From assembly GCF_051233685.1 (NCBI RefSeq), contig NZ_JBAMMY010000155.1:1-64000 (forward strand): a stretch of DNA of 64,000 bases, given 5' to 3'. Made by a program: the position numbers and the translations under genes. Shown here in pieces: positions 8,901-18,060 of the stretch. Within the stretch, counting starts at the first letter, position 1. Each line of letters begins with the position of its first letter. The notes below the pieces were generated by a model. The model saw only the letters and a program-made list of their open reading frames with translations, searched no databases and was not told the DNA's origin. The stretch is from RPRI01 sp051233685. GTDB lineage: Bacteria; Desulfobacterota; Desulfobacteria; Desulfobacterales; RPRI01.

Positions 8901-10252
8901 GTCGATTCAATAACATTTATAATAGCGGATGTTGCTACATCAAGCCTTGAAAAAAAGTTATAATCCGTCTTTGATTGGTATTGATATGAATCTATCTTCC
9001 AGCCCGTGGATACTGTAGCAGGATTTGCATCTGTAATAAAACGGACAAGAACCTGTTTACCGGTTATCCAGCCCGTCCACCCGTCTGTGGGCATAGATGT
9101 GATAGTTATAGGACTATTTCCGTTTTCGTCATAAAGCTTTATACTGTCACCTGCTCCAAGTGAAACATTGCTGAAATGAACTTTAATTTTTGATGCTTCG
9201 CCGTTATAGATGACATGATTGGAAGTACTATCCTGAAGTGAGTCATAGGCCGGATAATAATTTCCATCGGCATCTTTAGGAGGAGCCATGGAATAATCAA
9301 CAACCGGAGCATAATACTGTGCCGGATATGTACAATAATCCCAAGCTGTTTTCCATGTGTTGCCTGTAACTACGATTTCCAGATTATAGACCATTTGCAT
9401 ATTCATCCAGTTTCCGGTAATAAAGAAATAATCTTTTGCCTTTCCATCGTATGTGCTGGCCGAAGCAACATTTGAAGTATATGAAGATGATGCATTATTC
9501 ACCGGCAAACCGCTGTCTCCCGATCCTTTGTAAAAATAACCGCTGAATGTATATCCGGGAGCCCTCACAAGGCCGGCAAATCCTTTATCAACCCTTGATC
9601 CGTCAGGATTTTCCTGCCAGTCATGAAGTTTTTTATCCTGATTGTTCGGCAGTCGAATTCCATCTAAAGTAATCATTGTTTCACCAGTTGTTGAATCGAC
9701 TACCGTTCCGACACGCCCCTCGTATCCGGATTCTCCAGGGTGCTTTCCGTACTGATCCACAAGTTCTCCTGATGAAGTAATCCATGTTTTCGTATCTTGC
9801 ATGGAACTGGTATACCACAAATAGTTCGGGTCGGCGGCATCACCTGTAACACCGTTATTAAAACCAATGTTGCCATATACCAGATAGATTTTTGTTTTAT
9901 CATAAGCTCTTGAATCAGGATAAAAATATGCATTGGTCTTATTTCCTCCGGCAATAGCATCCCTTGCATCCTTCCATCCACAAGTTCCTCCCGAACAAAT
10001 CGAGCAGATGTATTGATAAAATTGATGATAATCGATATCATTATCATAAACGCCATATGACATACTGTCTGATGTATCAACCAGAATAACAGCATTATGT
10101 CTCACCTTTGGCTGATAAACATCTGTGTCATCTGCAAAAGAAACCATATTTGCTGCAGACAGGAATAATGCTATCGCAAGACCTAAAAATATATAATGTC
10201 CTGTTTTCATTCTTCCATTTGATTTGACTACTGACTTTTTGTTCGGTTTCAT
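5972..10252 (-). CDS. pilY1: PilY1-type pilus tip / assembly protein
   Basis: A 1426-residue secreted protein; PilY1 sits at the pilus tip and controls extension, retraction and surface sensing. A signal sequence ends near residue 40. The von Willebrand A MIDAS motif DTSDS is at 59-63, and the rest of the VWA fold (GDSNIAESMN, then VLSDGYADHD) appears only about 400 residues later, so a large insertion splits the domain. From about residue 850 the C-terminal half is the PilY1 beta-propeller, marked by SSPKIIDYLDANNDL, YIAVGANDGLLHVF and FIPTEVLP. Length is within the usual PilY1 range (1000-1500). GGAGGAG precedes the ATG. It lies among pilin genes in the standard fimT-pilW-pilV-pilX-pilY1 order. 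Confidence 0.9.
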   Translation of the reverse strand: MKPNKKSVVKSNGRMKTGHYIFLGLAIALFLSAANMVSFADDTDVYQPKVRHNAVILVDTSDSMSYGVYDNDIDYHQFYQYICSICSGGTCGWKDARDAIAGGNKTNAYFYPDSRAYDKTKIYLVYGNIGFNNGVTGDAADPNYLWYTSSMQDTKTWITSSGELVDQYGKHPGESGYEGRVGTVVDSTTGETMITLDGIRLPNNQDKKLHDWQENPDGSRVDKGFAGLVRAPGYTFSGYFYKGSGDSGLPVNNASSSYTSNVASASTYDGKAKDYFFITGNWMNMQMVYNLEIVVTGNTWKTAWDYCTYPAQYYAPVVDYSMAPPKDADGNYYPAYDSLQDSTSNHVIYNGEASKIKVHFSNVSLGAGDSIKLYDENGNSPITITSMPTDGWTGWITGKQVLVRFITDANPATVSTGWKIDSYQYQSKTDYNFFSRLDVATSAIINVIESTRGRVNWGIMGFGETNATPPMNASYNDDQQKQSIITALNGFSATGDSNIAESMNLVLKEFNSKAQQIHKDCNKNFVIVLSDGYADHDTLGSDWGSPVADYAALNAAEASQYHFTQDPFQDANPPADYYDDIAGFMYSHKYTDYTSIPADERADSADNIIVHNIGFSTESPMLKHASDLGGGIFLTAYSKSQLVNAFYSLGILIAEYTSYTAPVVSVDETNRVQSGDRLYMALFKPNAELYWTGNLKQYGFTYGIKPDCNKTTNEWYVVDRADKSATTCDGRMLPETTSFWSSGFDGGDVEKGGVGQVLYNNIPVKYGKLDTAINACDFRKIYTYDSTSGLVRVGTNTLTNTALNVSQDTDRYKIANYIYGYTYDAHTAATALSAGGSPLVEGSPVSKRWPLGPIIHSSPKIIDYLDANNDLVNRYIAVGANDGLLHVFNNDNGQEIFAFIPTEVLPLMKQFDSSVNNHPKKVYTVDGSPALLQFKDSSNVDKKLLVFGLRRGGRAYYALDITDNTNPGNWSVRWKVNNGSANMGELGYSFAMPRQIKIKISTDPDTYANYILVPGGYDTTEDKNDPLANYQLTTTHTCSMGRVIYILNADDGAVFQKFDYNNKSGMKYCFPADPTVVTGPRGVFLAAYMTDLYGQVWKLTYNSTTGFALNLIFKMNPMTDQRSDYYWRNEFKTWVSGNAYPGGTIAFSPALGTDIKNPRKTFYSPEVSYAGNCFTDVPVLYMGTGDREHPTFIGTSTGGYAPVKNGLYAFYDAEAYYKFSTGAYNEADYFTEKNLLNVTCGAMEPDLIWDSNAIIWQIKANIKTYLRESTKGWYLLFSELDDCYSGDNNVDFKNQNDHDGEKSISPITLFSKVIYAPTYQPNASNDNPCEYTGNGRVFAVNYCTGNAVYNFYGGNDDKNDPQNVIRKFTRLDRYLEIGTDIPSGVSIVIRHGKAAGFISVGGKIYPLPDIDMPGSMIPFYWKEYNN

Positions 10253-10287
10253 AACTCCTCCTTTACTGCCATCTTTAAAACTATACG

Positions 10288-10866
10288 TCAGCTCTTGGGA
10301 CCAATTTTTCTAAATCCTTCATTTATTGTGGTAGACATCTCAGCCTCAGTAGCACCACTTTGCTTTCTAACTGTTATATCAAATACGTATGATCCAAATC
10401 CGGCACCTTCCCCTTTGGGTATCGGCCCCTGCCCTTTGTAAAAAACCCTGTACGCATATTCAGTTTCGCTATCTTCATGGTTAATGGGCCAGGTCGTATC
10501 TTTAACATTTTCAATCTGCCCTGCTGTGGGATTGGCAGTGCCTGAACCGGCAGCGGTTGTTAGTATTACAGGAGTATCAACATCTTTTATCGTATAATTT
10601 GCGGAGCAACTTGAGCGAACAGTGTTATCAGGGCATGATCTGCCGGAAAGACCGGAATAACCGACATCGGCAGCAACTTCTGATAAACCTCCCTCCGTTT
10701 TATAAAAATCTTGTTTTTGGATTATAGAATTGCGAAGAATCTGCATTTCAACAGTGCTTATGTTTGTTGCAGTTATTCCCATAAGCAATAAAAGCGCCAT
10801 CATAATAATGACAACCACCATTACCGATCCTTCTTCATTTTTTAACAGTTGCATGGTCTTATTCAT
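10288..10866 (-). CDS. pilX: Minor pilin-associated protein PilX
   Basis: A 192-residue protein with the PilX N-terminus: a short leader NKTMQLLKNEEG followed by a long hydrophobic helix SVMVVVIIMMALLLLMGI, without the +5 glutamate, as is normal for PilX/GspK-like proteins. Next comes the conserved PilX stretch of about 30 residues ending near FYKTEGGLSE. PilX co-assembles with other minor pilins and PilY1 to prime pilus polymerisation. It lies 35 bases upstream of pilY1. Confidence 0.82.
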   Translation of the reverse strand: MNKTMQLLKNEEGSVMVVVIIMMALLLLMGITATNISTVEMQILRNSIIQKQDFYKTEGGLSEVAADVGYSGLSGRSCPDNTVRSSCSANYTIKDVDTPVILTTAAGSGTANPTAGQIENVKDTTWPINHEDSETEYAYRVFYKGQGPIPKGEGAGFGSYVFDITVRKQSGATEAEMSTTINEGFRKIGPKS

Positions 10867-10951
10867 AACAAGAACCTTTCAACATAAACATTATATATAA
10901 TAATTCCCGGATACTCCGGCCTTAAATATTCTCTCAATAAATACTCTGATT

Positions 10952-11380
10952 TTAAATATCCCGGGGCTTTATGTAATTAAGTGAAATACGTCTTGTATCT
11001 CCGGTAATTGGTATAGCATAGGTAATAGTCATAACTATTGATTTATATTCCGTATTATCCGTAATATTCCATGTTACCGTACGGTTATTGTTCGCAAAAG
11101 TATGAGGGTTTGAAGCTGGGTCAAGATCGGCATCATCATAAGCAAGTATCATAAGCCTTTCCATCTCGTCACCACCCACAGTTGTAGCTTCAGTTGCCAT
11201 CCTCGAGTAGCTATTATAATTCATCGATATAATTTGCAATTTTGCTAGGCCCAGAATTCCGATCGAAAAAATGGCAAGCGCAATCAGAACTTCTATCATT
11301 GTATATCCTTTATTATCAGATTTTCGGTCTGATTTATCTGCGGTATCGGTAACGTTTTTATAAAAATTATTATGATACAT
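10952..11380 (-). CDS. pilV: Minor pilin PilV
   Basis: A 142-residue prepilin with an unusually polar leader of about 23 residues before the processing site NKG|YTMIEVLIALAIFSIGIL, which keeps the +5 glutamate and the FSIGILGLA segment typical of PilV. In the pilus priming complex PilV works with PilW, PilX and FimT-like subunits. AAGGAG lies about eight bases before the ATG. Confidence 0.85.
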   Translation of the reverse strand: MYHNNFYKNVTDTADKSDRKSDNKGYTMIEVLIALAIFSIGILGLAKLQIISMNYNSYSRMATEATTVGGDEMERLMILAYDDADLDPASNPHTFANNNRTVTWNITDNTEYKSIVMTITYAIPITGDTRRISLNYIKPRDI

Positions 11381-11407
11381 ATCAAAACTCCTTAAAAATA
11401 TGTAAAA

Positions 11408-12283
11408 TTATTCGAAGCCAAGGTTCCTGCATTTTATCGTGGTTTCCAGCAACTCGCGTTTAAAACTATCATTGGGTGTTATACGTCTGTTAGCTACAAC
11501 ATATGTATTGTTATCAGTATATTTTAAAAGCGGCGTCTTGGTTCTTGCCAGTATCCATAATTTCATAGCTCTTATTTTATCAGTAGTAATAGCTGAACCT
11601 CCAATAGCTGTTCCAGCAATATTATCATTTATGTCTATTACGCCGTCATCAACAGTTTCAAGATTTGTGTCAAGCTTATTGTCATTATTGGTATCTATTG
11701 CCCATAAAATATTGCCGTTAGGAGATACATCAAGCTTGCCGTCTCCGTCATTATCATAGGCATATGCAAGACCAATCGCATCGATGCCTTCTGCAGCTAT
11801 TTGATTCCCTCCGCCACCTATAGTTCTTCCCAGGTCCAGAATTCCGGCAGGGCTTCCGCTCGTGTAATCATATATCCTATAAGTGTAAGTCTCATCTGAA
11901 TCTAGCGCTCCGTTTCCACTATTAGGGTTAGTACCGTTATCAGCAGTAAATGTTATTGAGCTGTATCCATTTACATTAGGATTACCATTAATGTCTTTAA
12001 ATCTTATATCTGTTATTCCGAAAACCCTTGCAGGCTTTGGGTCATACCCCGCCATTCTGATCTCACTTTCCATAAGATTAAGAGCACCTCTTATGTTCTG
12101 CTGCATATTCAAAACGACAGCCTCTTTAGTGTTCATCCTGGATTGGGTAGTATAGGAAGCATATATCACCCCAAGAACAATCGTTGTAAGTCCCATAGCA
12201 ACCATGAGCTCAACCAAAGTAAGACCTTTATTTGAAGCTACACAACGCAAACCGGAGCTAAATATTTTTTTTAAGTAAGCCAT
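11408..12283 (-). CDS. pilW: Minor pilin PilW
   Basis: A 291-residue prepilin processed at NKG|LTLVELMVAMGLTTIVLG. The PilW hallmark NMQQNIRGALNLMESEIRMAGYDP follows the N-terminal helix, and the C-terminal region carries several Asp/Asn-rich turns (YDNDGDGKLD and DTNNDNKLD) that look like calcium-binding loops. The length fits PilW (about 280-350). The gene starts 12 bases after the fimT-like stop. Confidence 0.85.
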   Translation of the reverse strand: MAYLKKIFSSGLRCVASNKGLTLVELMVAMGLTTIVLGVIYASYTTQSRMNTKEAVVLNMQQNIRGALNLMESEIRMAGYDPKPARVFGITDIRFKDINGNPNVNGYSSITFTADNGTNPNSGNGALDSDETYTYRIYDYTSGSPAGILDLGRTIGGGGNQIAAEGIDAIGLAYAYDNDGDGKLDVSPNGNILWAIDTNNDNKLDTNLETVDDGVIDINDNIAGTAIGGSAITTDKIRAMKLWILARTKTPLLKYTDNNTYVVANRRITPNDSFKRELLETTIKCRNLGFE

Positions 12284-12295
12284 ATAAAATATTTC

Positions 12296-12766
12296 CTATT
12301 TCCAGATAGCACCATTCCATTTTGAGGTAATAACTCCTCCGGAAAGATTCACATTAATCCTATAATATGATGATCTTTTATTGTCCGTTAAAAAAATACT
12401 TAAAGGAGCTGCACTATTGCTATTGCCGTTTGATTTAAATGTTATGGTATTGTCAGTTATATCTCCTGCGCCAGGGCCTCCAAAAACAACCCCGCCGCTA
12501 TAACTGCTTAGCAAAACGGTCTTGTTGGCGCATGGAATAGTATAACTTCCATTAACTATATCAAAATTAACATCGCAACTCTGATTCTGCCTTATTGCAC
12601 TCAATTTTGCCAGTTGCAAATTGCCCTGAAGTTCCGAAACAGCGCTTCTTAAACCCTGGTTTCTTAACCAACTTAAAATATTGGGTGTTATAATTGCCGA
12701 TAAAAGTGCAATAATACCTAAGACAATCATCAACTCAATCATTGAAAAACCAGCTTTTTTCTGCAT
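12296..12766 (-). CDS. GspH/FimT-type minor pilin
   Basis: A 156-residue prepilin and the first gene of the minor-pilin operon. The leader is short (MQKKAG) and the processing site is G|FSMIELMIVLGIIALLSAI, with the +5 glutamate. The region SELQGNLQLAKLSAIRQNQS matches the GspH/FimT domain, the subunit that starts minor-pilin complexes. GGAGAG precedes the ATG. A sigma-54-like promoter candidate is 65 bases upstream. Confidence 0.85.
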   Translation of the reverse strand: MQKKAGFSMIELMIVLGIIALLSAIITPNILSWLRNQGLRSAVSELQGNLQLAKLSAIRQNQSCDVNFDIVNGSYTIPCANKTVLLSSYSGGVVFGGPGAGDITDNTITFKSNGNSNSAAPLSIFLTDNKRSSYYRINVNLSGGVITSKWNGAIWK

Positions 12767-12830
12767 GTGTTACTCTCCGGCAAATCCAATTACTAAATAA
12801 TGTTTTAATTGTTTGGATAGTCAGTTACTA

Positions 12831-12846
12831 TACAATCCTCATGCCA
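12831..12846 (-). promoter_or_regulatory. Candidate sigma-54 (-24/-12) promoter for the pilin operon
   Basis: Read on the minus strand the bases are TGGCATGAGGATTGTA, against the RpoN consensus TGGCAY-N5-TTGCW. The -24 half is perfect, the spacing is right, and the -12 half has one change (TTGTA for TTGCA). It ends about 65 bases before the fimT-like start. Pilin genes are often RpoN-dependent in other proteobacteria. The rest of 12767-13080 is AT-rich with nothing else I can support. Confidence 0.4.
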
Positions 12847-13080
12847 ATATATTGAAATACAGGCAATAAATAATTTAAGACAAAATAACTACCACATTAA
12901 CACGCTAATATAACTTAATTATATTTCTATTAAATGCAAAAGGTATCTGATGTGCAAAGAAACTATAAAAGATAAATATATGAGAAATATTAAATTTTAT
13001 ATATATAACTATTAAATAATTTAATAGCATAAATTATAATGACAGGTAATAAGAATTGGAATTATGGATTTATTATGAAC

Positions 13081-13893
13081 TCATAAAAAATAATCCACGG
13101 CGTTTTTAAAAATAAGTATGCCGGTCGGAATTATATTGGGCTCATTTTCACCTGAACGCTTCGTATACTCTTTATGTCTTGTCCAGTCAGGATGATTTGT
13201 GAAATGGTTATAGGCCTCGGGGTGAGGCATGAGACCGAATATGCGGCCGCTGGGATCGCATATACCGGCAATATCTTTTACAGAGCCGTTTGGATTGCAG
13301 GGAAACTTTCCGTTAGCAGGTTTTCCTTCCGGCATTGCATATTGGATAACAACCTGATTGTTTTCAATAAGCCTTTTTATGGTCGATTCATCCGAATAAA
13401 ATTTCCCCTCTCCATGTCTTATGGGGAGTTCGATATTTTTTAACCCTTTAGTAAATACACAGGGGGATAAATTGTTTACTTTAAGGTGTACCCAACCGTC
13501 TCTGAAGTTTCCGCAGTCATTGAAAGTCAGAGCAAGAGATCTTGTGGCATAGTCATTGTCAAAGCCGGGCAAAAGCCCCAGATTAACTATCGCCTGAAAT
13601 CCATTACATATGCCTATGACAAGATTTCCTCTTCTAATAAAATCAAGGATTTTATCGCCAAGTTTTGTTCCAAGTTTAACAGCTTGTACCACCCCGGCTC
13701 CATGATCATCACCCCAGCCGAATCCTCCTGTAAAAACCAGAACATTAAAATCTGACAGTTTAACATCTCCATCAATAAGGCTGTTTATATGAACCCTTTT
13801 AGCTGTAGCCCCGGCAAGTTCAAAAGCATATGAGGTTTCATAATCGCAATTTAAGCCGTATCCCGCAAGTACCAGCACATTAACCCTGCTCAT
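13081..13893 (-). CDS. purQ: Phosphoribosylformylglycinamidine synthase, glutaminase subunit
   Basis: A 270-residue class I glutamine amidotransferase feeding ammonia to PurL in step four of purine synthesis. The nucleophile elbow is GICNGFQ, the oxyanion region is FTGGFGWGDDHGAG, and the His-Glu pair is in MPHPEAY. The start is taken at the ATG that forms an ATGA overlap with the purSL stop and is preceded by GGAGA; the frame is open nine codons further up, inside purSL. The residues after the catalytic HPE (about 35) are longer than in B. subtilis PurQ. Confidence 0.93.
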   Translation of the reverse strand: MSRVNVLVLAGYGLNCDYETSYAFELAGATAKRVHINSLIDGDVKLSDFNVLVFTGGFGWGDDHGAGVVQAVKLGTKLGDKILDFIRRGNLVIGICNGFQAIVNLGLLPGFDNDYATRSLALTFNDCGNFRDGWVHLKVNNLSPCVFTKGLKNIELPIRHGEGKFYSDESTIKRLIENNQVVIQYAMPEGKPANGKFPCNPNGSVKDIAGICDPSGRIFGLMPHPEAYNHFTNHPDWTRHKEYTKRSGENEPNIIPTGILIFKNAVDYFL

Positions 13894-16800
13894 ATCAGGT
13901 CTCCAAAAGGCTGTTTCCATACTTTTTTTAATGCATCAACGGATATGGAAACAATATTTTTATTATTTTGACCATTTAAAACAAAGTCTCTGTTTTCCGT
14001 AATCTTTCCAATACATGCAAAGATAAGCCCATCAAAAATATTCTCAAAAATATTTTTATTTTCAGGTGCAACAGTTACTAAAATCCTGCCGGCTGATTCC
14101 GAAAAAAGGATGGAATCAACCCGGTCAGCTCCATCGGTCGGCACGCAAGCAAGATCAGCCTTCAAACCAAGCTCTCCTCCCATTGCAACCATGGCAAGAT
14201 GCACACCTAAGCCCCCACGGTAAATACCATGAGCTGAAGCAACAAGACCTTTTTCAATGGCATCACAAAGTGCTCTGTAAAGTTTTATAAATTGATTTGG
14301 AAATACTTTCGGTGCGTTTGACCCGATATAACCAAAATGTTCATAATATTCCGAAGCGCCAAGTTCATTTCGGGTTTCACCCAGCACATAAACAAGATCT
14401 CCGGGAATCTTACAATCCATTGTAATACACTTATTAATATCATTTATTACAGAAACCGCTGAAAACTGCATTGTTTCAAGAGCCGATATTTTGTGTGATT
14501 CGCCGTATCCGCCCAAAAGGTATCCGTCTACATACATACTGTCTTTTCCGGATAAAAGCGGTATCTCGTATGAAAGACACATTTTTGCAAGAGCTTTGCA
14601 GGAACGCACAAGCTGGGCTGCCTTGAATTTTCCGTCAGGATTATTAACCGGATGATATAAAATATTGGGCCAGCAGAAATTATCCACCCCTCCGATATGA
14701 TCAATATTACCGCCAACGCAAATCAGACGGCGTACAGCCTCATCAATAGTACAGCTCGTCATATGGTAAGCATCTATTGCCGAATATGCCGGTAAAAGCG
14801 CCTGTGAAAAAGCAATTCCTTTTTCCGAACCAAGCACAGGCCTTATTACAACTGCATCACTGTTAACATCGCGTTCTTTTCCCACAAGCGGTTTGATAAC
14901 ACTGCCGCCCTGGACTTCATGATCATATTGCCGGCAGATCCACTCCTTCGAACATATATTCGGACGGGACAAGATGTCCAGCAAAAGCTTGTTATAATCT
15001 TTGGGCTCAGTAATCACAGGCTCATGAAGGCCGCGCATTGCAGGCGGTTGCCAGACAGCCTCAAATTCCCACTGCGGAAATCCCGCTGAAAGCAAATCCA
15101 TATCGATATAAGCGCAGGTTTTATTATTATATTTGATATGAAGTTTTCCTGAGTCTGTATATCTTCCTATTGCAGTGCTTTCAACTGCGTGTTTTGAAGA
15201 CAATTTAAGAAACCTGTCAAAATGCTCAGGTTTTACAGCAACTGTCATACGTTCCTGAGATTCCGAAACCCAGATTTCCCACTGGTCCAGACCTTCGTAT
15301 TTTAAAGGAACCCTGTCGAGTTCTATTTCACAGCCGTTTGAATCTCTGGCTGATTCTCCTATGGATGATGAAAGTCCGCCGCCTCCATTATCTGTTATAA
15401 ATGTTATCAGGCCTTCATCACGGGCTTCGAGCAAAAAATCGTGCATTTTCTTTTGTGTATAGGGATCACCTATCTGGACATGTCCTGCCGGTGTGTTTTC
15501 GGTAAATACTTCCGATGAAGCTGTGACTCCGTGTATCCCGTCTTTTCCCACTCTTCCGCCGCACATGACAATTATGTCTTCAGGAGAAGTTTTCTTTTGT
15601 TCGGCAGGTTCTTCCTTAATCTTTGACGGCATAATTCCTAACGCTGTAACAAACACAAGGCATTTTCCCATATAGCCGTGATGAAAAAGAACCTGGCCGA
15701 ATGGAGTGGGAATCCCGCTTTTGTTCCCGCCGTCTCTTACTCCTTCTATAACACCATCCAGAAGGCGTCTCGGATGAAGATGCGGCATCAGCGGGCCATT
15801 ATAATCCCTGTGCCCTACGCAAAAGCCGTAACTTCCCATAATAAGCTTTGAACCTTTTCCGGTTCCTAAAGGATCACGATATACTCCGACAATGCCCGTG
15901 ATGGCTCCGCCATATGCCTCCATGTTGGAAGGCGAATTATGAGTTTCACCGGTTATAACATAATAATTATCTTCATCGAAAAGTCCGGCTCCGGCATTAT
16001 CCCACAATACGGACACAACCCATGGCTTTTTATCTTTAAGATAAAGAGCAGGACTTTCAATACAGGTCTTAAAAAGATTATCAACAATTTCCGTATATCC
16101 TGTCTCAAGGTCTGAGCAGTGAAACAGCCCACGAAAAGTATTATGATTGCAATGATCACTTCTTGCCTGGCTGATATATTCAAGCTCAATATCAGTTGGC
16201 TCCGACAAGTCTTCCAAAGCCCTTGCAGCCAAAACATCTTTTTTCAGAAAATAAGATCTGATTGCAGGAATATCATCAGGATTTAAAGCAAGGTTTCTCC
16301 GGTCACTTACCTGTTTTAAAATTTCATCGCTTTTTATCGATATTGTTGAAACAGTCGGAACATGATTCAGTACAACTTTTGGAATAATATAACCGATTCC
16401 TTCCGAATCACTCCAGTCACTTTTTGAATAAATTTTTGTCTGCTGAATAATATCGTTTGACAGAAGCTCGCGGGCAATCTTTTCGATATTTATGCGTGAA
16501 AGGTTATTTCCTTGAAAACAATAGCGTTTAGAAGTATAAACCGTTTCTTTTTTTTTAAGAGGTCCGGAAAATTTTGATCCGATCACATCTTCTATAGCTT
16601 CAACCGCAGTGCTGCCCGGATTATCTTTTACACCTGGTTTGTAACCAACCCATATTATCCAGTCAAAATCAATGGGAAGAGGGGCAAATGAAGATATCTG
16701 TGTGACAGGATTTGTAAAAATTGTGGTCTGAATTAAGTTCAGTTCGTCTTTAGTTAAGGCGGCATCAATGGTTATAATTGAAACGCTGCGGACTTTTACA

Positions 16801-16898
16801 AATTCAATCCCAAAATAATTTTTTGCTTTTAAACGAATACCTTCGCCTTCTGCATCAAACATTTCGGGTTTTAACGCAATCTCAAGTCTATGCGGCAT
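13890..16898 (-). CDS. purL: Phosphoribosylformylglycinamidine synthase, PurS-PurL fusion
   Basis: A 1002-residue FGAM synthetase: it turns FGAR, ATP and glutamine-derived ammonia into FGAM. The first ~190 residues look like a doubled PurS-like region (MPHRLEIALKPEMFDAEGEG and later IEKIARELLSNDIIQ). The PurL core follows, with LEYISQARSDHCNHNTF, VITGETHNSPS, the glycine-rich GGGGLSSSIGE and the second half LSGKDSM. The glutaminase is separate (purQ, next gene), so this is intermediate between the small PurS/PurL/PurQ complex and the single-chain ~1300-residue enzyme. It starts seven bases after the rseP stop. Confidence 0.92.
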   Translation of the reverse strand: MPHRLEIALKPEMFDAEGEGIRLKAKNYFGIEFVKVRSVSIITIDAALTKDELNLIQTTIFTNPVTQISSFAPLPIDFDWIIWVGYKPGVKDNPGSTAVEAIEDVIGSKFSGPLKKKETVYTSKRYCFQGNNLSRINIEKIARELLSNDIIQQTKIYSKSDWSDSEGIGYIIPKVVLNHVPTVSTISIKSDEILKQVSDRRNLALNPDDIPAIRSYFLKKDVLAARALEDLSEPTDIELEYISQARSDHCNHNTFRGLFHCSDLETGYTEIVDNLFKTCIESPALYLKDKKPWVVSVLWDNAGAGLFDEDNYYVITGETHNSPSNMEAYGGAITGIVGVYRDPLGTGKGSKLIMGSYGFCVGHRDYNGPLMPHLHPRRLLDGVIEGVRDGGNKSGIPTPFGQVLFHHGYMGKCLVFVTALGIMPSKIKEEPAEQKKTSPEDIIVMCGGRVGKDGIHGVTASSEVFTENTPAGHVQIGDPYTQKKMHDFLLEARDEGLITFITDNGGGGLSSSIGESARDSNGCEIELDRVPLKYEGLDQWEIWVSESQERMTVAVKPEHFDRFLKLSSKHAVESTAIGRYTDSGKLHIKYNNKTCAYIDMDLLSAGFPQWEFEAVWQPPAMRGLHEPVITEPKDYNKLLLDILSRPNICSKEWICRQYDHEVQGGSVIKPLVGKERDVNSDAVVIRPVLGSEKGIAFSQALLPAYSAIDAYHMTSCTIDEAVRRLICVGGNIDHIGGVDNFCWPNILYHPVNNPDGKFKAAQLVRSCKALAKMCLSYEIPLLSGKDSMYVDGYLLGGYGESHKISALETMQFSAVSVINDINKCITMDCKIPGDLVYVLGETRNELGASEYYEHFGYIGSNAPKVFPNQFIKLYRALCDAIEKGLVASAHGIYRGGLGVHLAMVAMGGELGLKADLACVPTDGADRVDSILFSESAGRILVTVAPENKNIFENIFDGLIFACIGKITENRDFVLNGQNNKNIVSISVDALKKVWKQPFGDLI

Positions 16899-16904
16899 GT
16901 TATC

Positions 16905-17975
16905 TTATCTTTTAAAAAAATATCTGGTTATGTCATTGTAAAAAACAAAGATCATGAGAACAATAAGTATAAAAATTCCAACTTGCTGGGCTATTTCACG
17001 GATCTTTGTATTCACCGGTTTTCCTATTAGAGCCTCAATAAAAAAGAAAAGCAAATGCCCGCCGTCCAAAACCGGTATCGGAAGAAAATTTAACACCGCA
17101 AGATTTATACTGATAAGAGAGATAAAAAATACAAAATTGGCTGCTCCTTCTCTTGCCTGTTGCCCGGCCATTTCCGCTATCATTATAGGGCCGCCAAGGG
17201 TTTTTGCCGAAAGGGTTCCCTGTATGAGCTTAACAACACTCATAACAGTCAGGTCAACAATCCTGTATGTCTGCCTTATGCTTTCAAATAAAGCTTCAAC
17301 CGGATTCAACTTTTTTGCGTAATACTCGCCCGCAGAAGTAATTCCTATTGCATAGCGATTTGTATCTTCTCCGAATATGTTTTTCGTTATCTTGAGTTCA
17401 GGTACAATATCAAGTTTTAAAACATCACCATTTCTTTTAATAGAGAAGGCCAGCTTTTTCCCATTGCTCCCCGATATAAATTCGGCCATATTCTCCCAGC
17501 TTGATACTGCTGTTTCGTTAATAGAAACAATAAGATCTCCTTTTTCAAGCCCTGCTATCCGGGCCGGGGAGTCCTTTTCAACATTTCCGACAACCGGCTT
17601 GAAAATGAATATGCCTGATATTAAAAATATTATTAAAAATATTATTACGGCAAGAAGCAGATTAAAAACTGGGCCTGCCGCAACAATCAATATTTTCTTT
17701 AAGACATGCTTATGGTTAAATGAAAGGTGTATATCCGCCGGGTCAACCTCTGAATCCACTTCTTCACCAATCATTTTAACATACCCGCCAAGAGGTACTG
17801 CTGAAATACAGTAATCCGTAATACCGATTTTTTTCCCGAAAAGCCTTGGGCCGAATCCAAGAGAAAATTTTTCGACACCAACCCCAAATAATCTGGCTAC
17901 AAGAAAATGCCCCAGCTCATGGAAGAAAATCAGTACTCCAAGTACAATAATAAATGCTATAATATCCGTGCTCAT
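16905..17975 (-). CDS. rseP: Site-2 protease RseP
   Basis: A 356-residue intramembrane zinc metalloprotease that cuts membrane-bound anti-sigma factors and signal-peptide remnants. HELGH is in the first membrane helix (about 19-23). One PDZ domain follows (VEKDSPARIAGLEKGDLIVSIN, around 125-200), then the LDGGH motif that supplies the third zinc ligand near residue 305, and C-terminal membrane helices. Many family members in gamma-proteobacteria have two PDZ domains; here one is seen. The usual neighbour dxr lies upstream, separated by an inserted repeat element. Confidence 0.93.
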   Translation of the reverse strand: MSTDIIAFIIVLGVLIFFHELGHFLVARLFGVGVEKFSLGFGPRLFGKKIGITDYCISAVPLGGYVKMIGEEVDSEVDPADIHLSFNHKHVLKKILIVAAGPVFNLLLAVIIFLIIFLISGIFIFKPVVGNVEKDSPARIAGLEKGDLIVSINETAVSSWENMAEFISGSNGKKLAFSIKRNGDVLKLDIVPELKITKNIFGEDTNRYAIGITSAGEYYAKKLNPVEALFESIRQTYRIVDLTVMSVVKLIQGTLSAKTLGGPIMIAEMAGQQAREGAANFVFFISLISINLAVLNFLPIPVLDGGHLLFFFIEALIGKPVNTKIREIAQQVGIFILIVLMIFVFYNDITRYFFKR

Positions 17976-18060
17976 AAATTATAAATTACAAACCTTTGTG
18001 GTTTACCTCAAACGGGGCAGACACTGTGAGGTCCGCTCCTAACTCGATATTAAATGTTCT

